From positions 1,984,001 through 2,048,000 of the forward strand of contig JAGYXB010001414.1 of the NCBI GenBank assembly GCA_022495005.1: 64,000 bases of DNA. The letters are read 5' to 3'. This DNA is from Rhyacophila brunnea. Lineage: Eukaryota; Arthropoda; Insecta; Trichoptera; Rhyacophilidae. Shown here one piece after another: positions 1-10,317 of this stretch. The notes below the pieces were generated by a model that was not told where the DNA came from, made no database searches, and saw nothing but the letters and a program-made list of their open reading frames with translations. How positions within the stretch are numbered: position 1 is the first letter of the stretch; every line of letters begins with the position of its first letter. The translations under genes and the position numbers were made by a program.

Positions 1-122
1 ATCAGTGCGTGACAAATCCCCCCAACCAAAGCAAAACCACCGCCAGGATCTGACCTCAACTAGCCACCGGCCCCCCCTCGGCTCCGCCTCACGAAACAAA
101 ACATGCTCAAAAAAAAAAAAAA
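1..122 (+). repeat. GC-rich element end with A-tract
   Basis: A C-rich stretch is followed by a run of 14 A at about 108-121, like the 3' end of a retrotransposon cut by the window start. Its first 14 bases (ATCAGTGCGTGACA) recur at 8694-8707, so this is either one copy of a dispersed element end or one side of a target-site duplication spanning the mosaic. The family is not recognised. Confidence 0.4.
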
Positions 123-1097
123 TTAATGATAAAACGTACAAAAGAAAATACCTAAAATAATTCGTAACACTACGGCATGCACATGACAGTGAGGGGTAAT
201 TATGTTTTATATTTATTATTTGCCCAGAGTCGGGTGCAAGAATATGGGAGAAGAAAAACAAAGAGAAATTTTATACAATGCAATTATGGATTAGAGAATA
301 ATTCATTCCCGGGCTGCTGGTGACGAAATAGTCTGCCTGTTACCCTCCTGACGAGGAGTGTTGGTCAGGACAAGAGCTTAAGGAAGCTTCCTTCCCCCAG
401 TCCTTCGTCAGGGTTGGGCGTACAGGTTTCCCGGTGTGAGCCAGGCAGCCCGTTCTGGGACCTACAGATCATACGCCAGGGAGGTTCCCCCGGTCGTATC
501 CTCGACGTCAGACGTACATATATGGGTTTATTTACAACACAAGCGAAAAAAAAAAAGAAAGGACAAGAATTATACATGCGTGTTAGGGTTTAGTAGCAAG
601 ACAAAGAAAACAAAAGAATTAATCGCCGTTCCGCTTCCTCCATTCCGACGTGGTGGAACCCAACTCATACCCGCGTGAGTACTCCGCTACCCTGGGCCTC
701 TGTCCCATTTATGCGCGCGGTGTCTTTGCTGTCACGTCACGTAAGTGCTTTCAGTTGGAGAGCTTTATTGGGCGAAGGCGTGCACTCCTTCGTCCCATAG
801 CTATTTGCCTTACGTGCGTGACTCTTCTTGCGCGCATCAGGATAGCGGTAGTAAACCACGACGTATAGCTCGGGATTCCTACCGTACGTCCGCGGACGCC
901 GGGAGAACGGACCCTTTTTGGCGCCGTTTCCCCGTGCGTCCTGCCAAGCGGAAAAGGAAAGAACCTGTAAAAGAAACCTAAAATGGACAATCACACATCC
1001 TGCTACGCTGCACATGAGCTACGTGCGTCGGCCGTCCACCGTCACCCTCCAGCGCCCCCCTACGAAGCGTCCATGGCTAGTCCTACGCTTCCGCGGC
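123..1097. other. GC-rich retroelement-like DNA without a gene
   Basis: An AT-rich start (123-300) gives way to CpG-rich sequence from about 300. Several overlapping 70-110-codon frames run on both strands but none matches a domain I recognise and most lack an ATG. It is probably untranslated or eroded retroelement sequence belonging with the repeats that follow. Confidence 0.4.
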
Positions 1098-1935
1098 GTT
1101 CTGTCCTGGGCGCGATCGAGTCAGCTACCCAGGATTCCACCTTCCCTCACCACGGCAGCCTCCGGCGATCACTGGACGAGAGGTTACTCCGCGCAACTTC
1201 GTCGATCATCCAGACGCCGTGCGTGAGTTCTGGAACGTCGCGTTTCGCCTACGGGCACCGTCAGGGTCACCAGAAGCTCAGGCTGGCGACGCTCGCACGC
1301 CACTCCTGCTAGAATTTATTTTGTATGAGGCGACGTGTCACTATCACCCATCAACGCACTCCAGTGTGCCCCGACAGTGCGCTCGCGATCACTTCAGGCC
1401 CCCTCGATGCAGTGTCTTGGGGGCGATCGTATCCAGCCGACCAAGATTACATCTCCCCTGTCACGGTGAACCCCGGCGATGGTCTTTGACGCGAGGGGCA
1501 CTCTGGCCACCTCCGCCTGGTCATCCCAGTCACGGTGAACAGGTTCTGGGGCGTCGTGCCTCGCCTACGTGCGTGGTCGAAGCCACCAGAAGCTGCGGCA
1601 AATGACGCAACCCGCCACTCTTGCCAGAACCTATTTTGTATGAGGCGACGTGTCACTATCACCCATCAACGCACTCCAGTGTGCCCCGACAGTGCGCTCG
1701 CGATCACTTCAGGCTCCCTCAATGGCATGTCTTGGGGCGATCGTTTCTAGCCGACCAAGATTACATCTCCCCTGTCACGGTGAACCTGGCGATGGTCTTT
1801 GACGCGAGGGGCACTCCGGCCACCTCCGCCTGGTCATCCCAGTCACGGTGCACAGGTTCTGGGACGTCGTGTCTCGCCTGAGCGCGTGGTCAAAGCCACC
1901 AGAAGCTACGGCAATTGATGCAACACGCCGCCTCT
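1098..1935. repeat. 315-bp tandem repeat, two full and one degenerate copy
   Basis: Two near-identical units start at about 1300 and 1615. The phrase TTGTATGAGGCGACGTGTC occurs at 1321 and 1636, giving a 315-bp period. A diverged partial copy precedes them (about 1098-1300), recognisable from the shared gcgatcg, cctcgcctacg-type and caccagaagct blocks. The unit is GC- and CpG-rich, unlike the AT-rich surroundings. Tandem units of this size are common in untranslated regions of non-LTR retrotransposons, which fits the Gag ORF nearby. The open frames crossing it (918-1881) have repeated, unrecognised products and are treated as shadows. Confidence 0.85.
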
Positions 1936-2762
1936 GCTTCTATCAGTTATATGTCTAATAAAAATCTCCCATGCACATTTAAAATTATCATTACTATTAA
2001 TTTTTCTTAATCGTTAGTTTCAATTTTAGTATTAATCACCAATCAATTACACAGGGTGCTAGATTCAGCTGTATCGGTTAGCATAATAATTATTAGTCAG
2101 AGTTGACACAATGTTAGTCGGTTATTTTACTACACAATGTTGACGCCAGCTTCGGCGTCGATACAGAGCACCTACCGTTTGTCGAACGGCTGTTCGATTG
2201 TAGTCTCACCGCAGCCTCCTCCACCCTTCGGGCGGGCAGCTGGTTCGCGCCGCCCACCGCGTCGGCCTTGGTATGTCCACACCAAAGCATGGCGATTTCA
2301 TACTAAAATTGACTTAATATTACGGTTTGTTTTCTTAATATTATTTGCTGCCAGACTTGGGATTTAATGTTTACTAGTCTTGCTAAAATAACAATCCCAA
2401 ACTATGATTCATTTTCAACAGAAAAGAGAAACGAATTGATGCGTGTATTTTTTTTTTTCAATTTCCTGTGTTGTTAGACACATGGCTCTGGTCCAAACGG
2501 TTACTGGCTCGAAATATGCCACCCACGTTCGGATACATCTGTGCAACTCACACGCTTCGCTGGACTTAGGCAAAACCCCTAAATCTAATAAAATGTGACA
2601 GTACCTAGTAAAGTTGGACATGACATATAAATTTTATTCAGGTTTACAAAAAAAAAGGAATATATCTATTACGCTTTCAAAGAAAAGTCAATAATATTCG
2701 TCCACCTTCATGGCACTCGACGCGTGTCCTTTCTTCATCACTTCGTAATTCACCCACTAACA
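1936..2762. other. No gene seen
   Basis: AT-rich spacer (1936-2140), then a short GC-rich patch (2140-2290) and more AT-rich DNA. I see no domain, RNA gene or clear repeat. Confidence 0.5.
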
Positions 2763-2930
2763 CTATTCTTGTCCGAAGACCATCGTCAGCCCCATGGCTG
2801 ATGATGCGGCGCCGGGCGTGTTAGCCGCACTCTCCACGGCCGCCTTCCATCCTTCAGTTGCCTCCGGTCCCGCAGGGGCCGCGTTTGCGTTCGCACGCGG
2901 ACTCCTGTCCGGATTCGTCTGCTCGTTCAT
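2763..2930 (-). pseudogene. Decayed retrotransposon ORF1-like fragment
   Basis: An ATG-started 55-codon minus-strand frame begins MNEQTNPDRSPRAN and is rich in Ala, Pro, Asn and Glu. Its codons show a purine-first, coding-like pattern and high GC, unlike the AT-rich DNA around it. It ends at a stop, a second in-frame stop follows, and then the same frame resumes with VNYEVMKKGHASSAMKVDEYY-type residues, as in a broken longer protein. The composition suits the low-complexity N-terminus of a non-LTR retrotransposon ORF1, but no diagnostic motif is present. The plus-strand ATG frame at 2794-2994 lies over the same bases and is treated as its shadow. Confidence 0.4.
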
Positions 2931-3099
2931 GTTTCGCCCCGTAATTCTGTATACGAGGGTCTCACGGATCCTGGCTCCTGCCTACGCATGCTGACAAGCT
3001 ATACTATGGTATCAGCGTTTGTTTGGCATCGCTGCGTCGTTTTGTTCGGCCGCAGTCTTCTAAGGTGCCGAATTCGGCATGGCATTTTACGCGAACTTT

Positions 3100-3830
3100 T
3101 CACAATGTTTTTTTATTTTTAACACGAAAATTTTTGTAAGTGTTTTTTAATCCGAAGATTTTTCCAAGTGTTTTTAAATTTACACAAAAAATTTTATAAG
3201 TATTTTTATTTAAGCACAAAATTTTTCAAAGTGTTTCTGTTTTTACACGAAAATTTTTATAAGTGTTTATTCAACAAAATTTTTCAAAGTGTTTCTGTTT
3301 TTACGCGAAAATTTTATAAGTATTTATTCAACAAAATTTTTCAAAGTGTTTTTGTTTTTACACGAAAATTTTTATAAGTGTTTATTCAACAAAATTTTTC
3401 AAAGTGTTTCTGTTTTTACGCGAAAATTTTTATAAGTATTTATTCAACAAAATTTTTCAAAGTGTTTTTGGTGTTTACACGAAGATTTTTATTTTTCTTC
3501 GAAATTTTACAAGTCTTTTTATTTTTGTTAAAATTTTCACAAGTGTTTTTATTTTTCTTCGAAATTTTACAAGTCTTTATTTTTGTTAAAAAAATTTCAC
3601 AAGTGTTTTTTTTTCTTCGAAATTTTACAAGTCTTTTTATTTTTGTTAAAATTTTCACAAGTCTTTTTATTTTTGTTAAAAATTTCACAAGTGTTTTTAA
3701 TCTTCTTCAAAATTTTTACTAAGTATTGGCTTTTCGCAAAAATTTTATAAGTGTTTTTAAGTTTTTTTTTAAAATTTTGCTAAGTATTTTTTTTTTAAGT
3801 TTTTATTTTATATTATATAGTTCATATTAA
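3100..3830. repeat. 57-60-bp AT-rich minisatellite with 29-bp half-units
   Basis: The phrase TTCAACAAAATTTTTCAAAG recurs near 3270, 3327, 3385 and 3443 (periods 57, 58, 58). From about 3480 a variant unit takes over (TTCTTCGAAATTTTACAAG near 3495, 3555 and 3613; periods 60 and 58). Each unit splits into two related halves of about 29 bp carrying an A(C/T)AAGT(G/A)TTTT core, so a shorter ancestral repeat was doubled. Long low-complexity frames run through it on both strands (for example 3378-3722 plus and 3440-3688 minus). These are by-products of the repeat, not genes. Confidence 0.9.
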
Positions 3831-4828
3831 TGTCAAAGTTCCTTTTTGCACTACACTGCTCTTCCAGTGAGCTTGATGTTGTATAACACAGTTAAAAATC
3901 GTACTCACTATTTATTTCTATATTTGTGATGCTGTAGAGGATCTCAGGGTCTGGGATCCGGCCAGGTTTATGCGACCTGGACAGCACCATTAAGTTGGGC
4001 GCCACGATGTAGGCCTCCGAATCCTCGGCTAGCTCCGGGCCTGGAGTGGAGGTACATTCGAATGTCGGAAGAACAGGTAGGCACAATATTATAGCCAAAT
4101 AAAAAGAACTATTCACTGTATCAAGTCAATTTATTAGGTTCCGCGACCACCAAAAGTTATAAAGTTCGAATTATGAAAGTCGGAAACCACAAAATATTAA
4201 AAAAAGTCTTATTTATTATATAATAACTAATTATATAAACCAACACATTTATTATTTAATTATTTAAGCACTAATTTATTTTTTTATCGGTAGTCGAGAT
4301 TACGCGAGCACGGGGCACTGTGTCGAAAAGGTTGGAAACCCGGTCCAATAAAACAGAAATTATAACGCGGATGAAATGGCTAAGTCGCTGCCTGACACTT
4401 CGCCTAACGGTCAGATTGACAGTAGGTATAGGGGTGTAGGTATCAACCGGTGGGTATTATGGACCTCAGCGAGTACCTCCCCTCAAGTCCCTCGAAGACT
4501 TGTATATCGAAATGTGAGAAAAATTATACCGCCGACCGTCGCAGGTTCGGGGTAGTAAGAGCAGAAAACGACTGATGCTGGATCTTTCTTTTGGTATGCT
4601 TGGCGTGTAGGGTGCCAGGGCTATGCCCCCTATCCCTTTCATCTATATTATGGCGTATGATGGAAGTCTGCTCCGTGTAGCGGTTTAGCTACTAATTGGA
4701 TGTCATGTCTTATTTGAGTTTTGTAGGATGGCTTAGATGTATAAAATCAGATGTATAATAATTCGTCTTCTTCTCGTTTCCTCATCGTCTTCTGGTCTTG
4801 ATTATTGGGCTTTCAGGTCTTGTCGAGA
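3831..4828. other. Flank 3' of the Gag ORF, no second ORF
   Basis: Read from the Gag stop on the minus strand, this is where a reverse-transcriptase ORF2 would normally start. I see only short frames. One at 3892-4116 (minus) resembles a secreted peptide but starts with GTG, so it is not accepted. Moderate GC at 4290-4760 suggests retroelement 3' sequence. Confidence 0.5.
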
Positions 4829-6649
4829 TTAGTTTAATTCTGTCAGTTTTGATATCATGTTGTTGGCAGTGTCGATAGTGTTTTTTAAAGCATTTATCAT
4901 GTCCTTTATCTCCTCTGGTTTAGGTTTTTCCTGGGTGGTCTTCCAGGCAGGCCTGAACGAGTATCTGTCTTGGGTCCTTTCCGCTTGTCGTTTATCTGCT
5001 TCTGTGTCTCCGTATCGGGCGTGTTTTGGGTGCCTCGGGCATCCCCTGTAGTTGGCCGGATGAGGGCCTCCACAGTTGGCGCATGTCGCAGGATCTGTGG
5101 TATTGGGTTTCTTGCAGTCAGCTGTGAGGTGATCGCCTGCACAACGGACGCACATTGGTCTGGCATGGCAGCAGGAAGCGGCGTGGCCGAAGCCTTGGCA
5201 GCGATGGCACTGTCCGTCCGTCGTCCTCCTGCGTAGTGGCTCCACCTTTATAGATAGTCCAAAGATTTTTTCAAGTCGGTAGATGTCTTTGGCGTCGCTG
5301 GTTCTCTCTACGTCCACCAGGATTAGCGGTATCTGAGTTCTTGAGTGGCCTTGAGTCATCCGATACGCGCTCTTGATGGTGAATCCCAGTTCCACAAGCT
5401 CGGCGCGAATTTCTTCGGCGGCCGTTTCTTCTGGAACTCCCCTGAGCACCACTTTGAGGGGTTTGTCCCCAAATAGGTTGTAGGAATGGAACTCAATGCC
5501 CTTGCTGTCTAGTAATTTTACTGCTTGTCTGTATTCTTCTATTTCTGAGATCGTTAGTATAATCCCCGTCTTGACATTTTTGGCTTCAGAGACACATATT
5601 CCTGCCTCTTCCAGCAGCTTCATGTTGTCCCTGTAAGCCTTTTTGTCGTGAAGTACAATCGGAGGGATTTTCTGTGCTCCCGTGCGGTCCAAGTTCCTCT
5701 TGGCCGAATTCTTCGAGGGCGCGTTGCCTCTTGAATTTTTTCCGGGGATTGTTGTCTTCTTCGAGCATGCCGGCTGGTTAATGTTAGGCATGTCCGGTTT
5801 CTTCGGCGAGACCGTGGCGGGTTTTTTGGCCGCTTTTTGGTCTGCCCGGTCGGTTGCTTGTCTTTTGGTCGCTTTTTTTCCGTGTTCTACGCGGGCTACG
5901 TCCTTGTCCGTTGAGGACTTGGCCGCTGCTGCGTAACTCTTCGGTGCGTCTGGCTTGCCGGCGTCGGCGGGTTTTATTGGCGCGGATGCGCGGGGATCTG
6001 CTGTGGGTTTCTGCGTGGCGGCGGTAGGGTTAGGCTTGCCGGTTACGGCGGGCTTTTCCGGCGCTGCTGTGCGGTGATCTGGTTTTGGAAGCGATACAGA
6101 TGTGGCCGCTGGCGTGGTGTCCATCTGTTCGTGGGCGGTGGAGACTGGTTTCCCACTCGAGACCGGGTCCTTGGCTGTGGCTGGGGCGGCAGCCCTGGCC
6201 TTGGCCGAGGCGGGGGCTTTGGTGGGTTTTACAGCATCCATGGAGTGAACGAGTTTGCCGCTATAGTCGTCGGCATCTTCGGTGTCTAGGAAGAAGTCGG
6301 AGTCATCATAATCCAAGTCTTCGTACTCCTCGTCTTCCTCTTCCGAGAAAGGCTTGAGTAGTCCCGAGTCCATGGCGTTGATCTCTTCGAGGACCCTCTG
6401 GTAATTCGCTATGTTTTTGTTCCTCCTCTTCTTGTCCTGAGAATCGCGTTGCTTCTGCAGGTCAGGAAGAGAGTCATGCGGCTGAATCCCGTAGGCAAGG
6501 GCGAGGAAGCCGTAGATGTACGCGAAGTCCGCGGCCCTCAGCTTCCTCCTCAGTACACGGATGTTCAGCAGGTCTGTCTTGATGTTATCGTCCACTTGTC
6601 GGTGGCACTCTGGAGCCAATAACCCTACGAGCGACGGTATTTTGCTCAT
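4829..6649 (-). CDS. Jockey-type retrotransposon ORF1 (Gag-like, zinc knuckle)
   Basis: A 606-residue nucleic-acid-binding protein. The ATG at 6649 is chosen because the longer open frame to 6907 would start with GTG and has no other Met. Order of parts: a basic, helical N-terminus (1-95), an acidic stretch (about 102-128), a long Ala/Pro/Lys-rich low-complexity region (about 140-320), a fold at about 335-470 including LKVVLRGVPEETAAEE, which fits the PRE_C2HC domain that precedes Gag zinc fingers, then three CCHC knuckles: C481-C484-H489-C494, C500-C503-H507-C512 and C523-C526-H530-C537. A Lys/Glu-rich, probably coiled tail ends it. PRE_C2HC plus three knuckles is known from ORF1 of jockey-clade non-LTR retrotransposons, where the protein coats the element RNA. 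The frame is intact with no stops, yet there is no endonuclease/reverse transcriptase downstream. It could be a Gag-only element, an element that lost ORF2, or a co-opted gag. Confidence 0.85.
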   Translation of the reverse strand: MSKIPSLVGLLAPECHRQVDDNIKTDLLNIRVLRRKLRAADFAYIYGFLALAYGIQPHDSLPDLQKQRDSQDKKRRNKNIANYQRVLEEINAMDSGLLKPFSEEEDEEYEDLDYDDSDFFLDTEDADDYSGKLVHSMDAVKPTKAPASAKARAAAPATAKDPVSSGKPVSTAHEQMDTTPAATSVSLPKPDHRTAAPEKPAVTGKPNPTAATQKPTADPRASAPIKPADAGKPDAPKSYAAAAKSSTDKDVARVEHGKKATKRQATDRADQKAAKKPATVSPKKPDMPNINQPACSKKTTIPGKNSRGNAPSKNSAKRNLDRTGAQKIPPIVLHDKKAYRDNMKLLEEAGICVSEAKNVKTGIILTISEIEEYRQAVKLLDSKGIEFHSYNLFGDKPLKVVLRGVPEETAAEEIRAELVELGFTIKSAYRMTQGHSRTQIPLILVDVERTSDAKDIYRLEKIFGLSIKVEPLRRRTTDGQCHRCQGFGHAASCCHARPMCVRCAGDHLTADCKKPNTTDPATCANCGGPHPANYRGCPRHPKHARYGDTEADKRQAERTQDRYSFRPAWKTTQEKPKPEEIKDMINALKNTIDTANNMISKLTELN

Positions 6650-7570
6650 GATGGAGGTTTTGGTGTTGACAGGCGTCTCCGCTATGAAGGCTTTGCAGGG
6701 GAATCTTGAAGTAGTCGGCCGTCGAAGAATATCTTTATAAAGACTTTTCCGCGGCGGTGAAGTTCTGCCAAGAGTCCTCTGATATGGCGATGATAGCGGC
6801 GAAGCGGTGTAGACTTTGGATCTGTGTGCAGACAGGAGCGCGGTAAATGAGGTGTTTACGCGGCGAGTGTCAGTCAGCAAGTGTGTGATGCTGGATTCTA
6901 AAATCACGGGTTTTTATACAGATCTGACCGATTTCATCCCCTTGTCCAACGTTTCGGGGGGTGCGAAAATCTGTAACGGTTTCACTATGAAGATTGGCGG
7001 AAATCGTGCCGTGGCCGATTATCCGCAACATCCATGTGAAAACCGGTCACGCCAAATTATAGGTCTTAGGCGACACCTCCTGATGGGCGGAACCGCCCTC
7101 GCGTCACTTACGTTTTTCTGGTACCTCCTGGTACTGAGAGTACGTACCTTCAGAAGCAGTAGCGCCCTGTTTCTGGCCCAGCCAAGCGAAAAATGTACGT
7201 ACGAAGGAGTGCTTGGCATCAACGGCTTCGTCGTCAAATTGCCTATCGATACAGCGCACCCCCCGTGTGGGGACATTCCTCATGGCTGAGGGAGGGCCGT
7301 CACAGAGGCGGCCGGCCCCGTGGGCTCTAGCGGCGTGACGGTGTCCCTCACTCAGAAACAAGGGCACTCCTGAGTTAGCCTGGATGGTAAGGCTTCATAT
7401 GCCAGTGGTCAAATTGGCATATTCGTGGCACCAAGCCTACGATAGCGCATACCAATCCTTCGGCCAACTACCGTTGGAGGGCCAATCTTTGAGGCACTCC
7501 GACGGCCTGAATACCTCCTCGACGTTGGTCTCAGAATATGAAATCGGTAGGTCATTAATTTATTTATAAC
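6650..7570 (-). other. Probable 5' region of the Gag element, with a weak 59-codon ORF
   Basis: GC-rich DNA upstream of the Gag start, plausibly its 5' untranslated region. On the same strand an ATG frame at 7104-7283 encodes 59 residues (including the segment FDDEAVDAKHSFVRTFFAWL) with coding-like codon use, and ends in AAACGTAAGTGA, which also reads as a good splice donor. No family is recognised. It may be an upstream ORF, a remnant or chance. Confidence 0.3.
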
Positions 7571-8459
7571 ATAAAAGTTTAATATTAATTGATATCTAGA
7601 GGGAACGTTACTTAAATTGAATATATCTGCGTGCCTGTCGCGCAATCTTTCCTACCTTAACATCTAATACAGCTCGGTGTCGCCACCGGCACATACTTAC
7701 GCCTAGTTGACGGATGTTATTCCGTCAACCAGACATATAGGCAGCAATAATTGTTTAGTACATACTCATACTTCGCCGATCAAAGATTTCCCGCGCCTTA
7801 TTCCAGTACGCGGTCTCCTTGATCGACCAAAATCATCGATCCGATTCTCCCGTCGCGCGTGAGCGTGACGCCGTCATATACGCGAGCGAGAGGGGCTCTG
7901 TCTCTGCAGAGTGGCAAATCGGATCGCGAAATCGGTTTCAAACACGTACGACAGAGACGCCGTCGTACGTCGGAGCAGGAAAGCTGCCGGAATACCGATT
8001 CGGAAACGCCGCGCGCGGAACAGCCGTAGCTATTACAAATCGAATTTTAGTATGGAAATTGATTACGCGGGATCGTGATTGAAATCGGATCGATGGTTGC
8101 CCTACGTGCTGCTATACTTTGTGATTGCACATATGTGCAAATGGAAGTTTTCGCAACAGGACCTATGAGCATATGTTAACAATCATTGCGCCTCGTACGT
8201 GCGATGCGTGGTGACATCGAGCTATTACAATACAACTTAATTACCTTATTTACTATGTACTATAACGCCCATCCATAAGTCTCCTTTTATTATTCTCATT
8301 AGTCCTTGCATGTTGTTACATTATTTTATCTATTACATCACAATTTATATTTCCTATTTACACTTACAATTCAGATCATATTTTCCATCCTATTTAATTT
8401 AATTATCCCCTTATCTAAACATATTTAATTCAAATTTTTATCCTATACTTTATTACCTA
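7571..8459. repeat. CpG-rich insert flanked by a short inverted repeat
   Basis: Between about 7831 and 8095 the sequence is markedly CpG-rich and framed by ATCGATCCGATT and its complement AATCGGATCGAT. Related TCGGATCG/AATCGG words occur inside. This looks like a small inverted-repeat element, but I found no target duplication. The plus-strand frame 7819-8082 within it has no recognisable product. The remainder to 8459 is AT-rich with nothing evident. Confidence 0.35.
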
Positions 8460-8707
8460 TTACCTATACTCATGGTCAGTGACCGACTTATTCATCCGCA
8501 GTTCACCCTGAGAAGTCGTGGGACCTGTCAGAGCAAACTGCGGGACTTATACACATGAAATATATCGCATGCTTTTGTTCGGCCTTGCCGGGGTCGTCAT
8601 CCTTACGCCGGTGGCACATTGACTACCAGGGTCAGACCGAGCGGCTGGGGAGCACTACTCCTTATGGGAGCGCCCCCCACAGGGGCGGAAAAATCAGTGC
8701 GTGACAC
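8460..8707 (+). repeat. GC-rich element 3' end
   Basis: A compact GC-rich segment ends in GGGGCGGAAAA followed by ATCAGTGCGTGACA. After this the DNA becomes AT-rich abruptly, which marks an element boundary. The last 14 bases repeat the first 14 of the window. If the shared bases are a target duplication, the short A-run before them fits a plus-strand non-LTR 3' tail. If not, they are part of a shared terminus. Confidence 0.45.
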
Positions 8708-9479
8708 TACACACTTTCAACAATTTGAATATTTGTATATCCGTATTGGTACTTGGTGTAGAAAGCTAATTTATAAACTTCGTAGCTTTGGATATGGGGT
8801 TTCCTGAGAATATCCTGCAATAACATGTTTCTAATTAGGATATTTAGAAGAGTCAAACGAACTCTTGAATCTAAATACTTATATACATATAATATATATT
8901 TTCCGCAATCAGAAATATAATTTACTACAGTTTTCCTCATAATGTAGGGAAAGGTAGAGAGCAGTAGTTGTAATAGTATAAAATGAATATTTTGGTTACG
9001 CTCTCAGTTACTCGTCATATATTGAAAGATACTAAGAATGGAATATTGAATATTATATTATATATATATATATAACTATATTAAAACCTAAAGAATAAAT
9101 AAAAAATCATGACGTATAAACACAACGGTACACAACAAATCCAAAAGAGCATTAGCAGTGATGGGCGGATAACTTGCAGGTAGACCGAGTGACCTTGCTA
9201 CTAAAAATATTAGAACGAGATCGATAATTTTCCAGGTTAATTATTGCAATTAGTTACTTACTCGAGATCAATTTTGTGTTAATTCTGTGTCGGCATCGAC
9301 AAAAAAAAAGGAAAACTAATAATATGAGTTTATTTAATATTATTACCATTACAGTTCCCTACCAATTAAAATATATTCTAGGCTTTGTCATATAGGAATA
9401 AATTTTATTCTTTTAATTAATTATCGAAATATATTTTAACCAGTATTGACCATTTTTTTCCTTAAACAGTTTAATTTTT
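8708..9479. other. AT-rich spacer, no gene seen
   Basis: Includes a TA-rich microsatellite near 9050-9075. Nothing else recognisable. Confidence 0.6.
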
Positions 9480-9745
9480 TTTGTTAGAGCACACACGACC
9501 TCATCGTATCACTTGATATCTGCCACATAAGTGAGAGAAAGAGAAATGTAAATCCCACGCTTTAAAACTATGTGTAGTTTTTAACTTAACGTCAGGCAGT
9601 AGCCTCTTTGCACAGTAGGAGAATATTTTTACAGTAATAAAACGAAAATAGAAATAATTTTGTAGTTCTTTAAGTGTAGTAGATCACTGCCATTTATAAT
9701 ACTTGATAGTAAATCACAGCCTACTTGAAGTTGGACATACTTGAT
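9480..9745. repeat. Dispersed repeat family A, copy 1
   Basis: This segment matches 20570-20910 in the same direction. Shared blocks are a gacct-c-ttgtatcac-tgat start, ATGTRAATCCC, a ctctttgca motif and, at the 3' side, aaTCACAGCCTAC-tgagGTTGGACATA. The copies are diverged and carry indels. The family is unclassified and has no ORF. Confidence 0.6.
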
Positions 9746-10317
9746 CTATAATTGAATAATATAATGAACACACGAAACTTTGGCGCCAATACTATTTTAA
9801 CGTAGTAATATTTTTAATACTATTTTCAGTCTCGAGATAATATTATTGCATGTATTGTATTTTAATAATTTGTCGGCTACGAAATTTAAAAAAAAATACT
9901 ATAACATATATATTTTTGTGTTAGCCTTAATATACTATGAATAATATCACTATTTCGTGGTCCAAAAAATATTTGTAAAATCTTGACAGTGTAATAATTC
10001 TAATAATATGATGTTTTTCCATAACATAATAAATATTATGAAATTGATCTACTAACAAAGCGGGTGCTTATGAAGCCGTGGGCTGCGGAATCATGTGCAA
10101 ATACTTACTAGATTGAGCGAATTGTTAACAACTATTCCTCGTAAAAATGTTAATATATTATATTCAACTCTGTATTGATTCATATGATCCGGCTATGCGC
10201 AAAATGGTAAAATAATTCTTACATAATTATTTATATTCATATAATTAAAAATAATATATTTAATTATGTTTTAATTAAACACTATAATTACACTTATTAT
10301 CGATTATTTCTTGTAAC
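9746..10317. other. AT-rich spacer, no gene seen
   Basis: No ORF, RNA gene or repeat boundary recognised. Confidence 0.6.

Noticed and set aside
2794..2994. Plus-strand ATG ORF of 66 codons, Ala-rich
   Set aside because: The opposite strand has the better codon pattern and a resumed frame after its stop, so this is probably a shadow.
3378..3722. 114-codon plus-strand ORF
   Set aside because: It is a translation of the AT-rich minisatellite; both strands stay open because the unit lacks stops, and the product is Phe/Lys-rich low complexity.
3892..4116. Minus-strand ORF with a signal-peptide-like start
   Set aside because: It begins with GTG and has no ATG in a suitable place, and lies in retroelement flank without splice support.
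6650..6907. Extending Gag by 86 residues to 6907
   Set aside because: The extension would begin at GTG and contains no Met; the ATG at 6649 is the first valid start.
6816..7289. 157-codon plus-strand ORF
   Set aside because: It overlaps the 5' part of the Gag region on the opposite strand, has no recognisable domain and uneven composition.
1..8707. Telomeric TTAGG arrays supporting a telomere location
   Set aside because: No TTAGG array is present, so a telomeric position of the Gag element cannot be claimed from this window.
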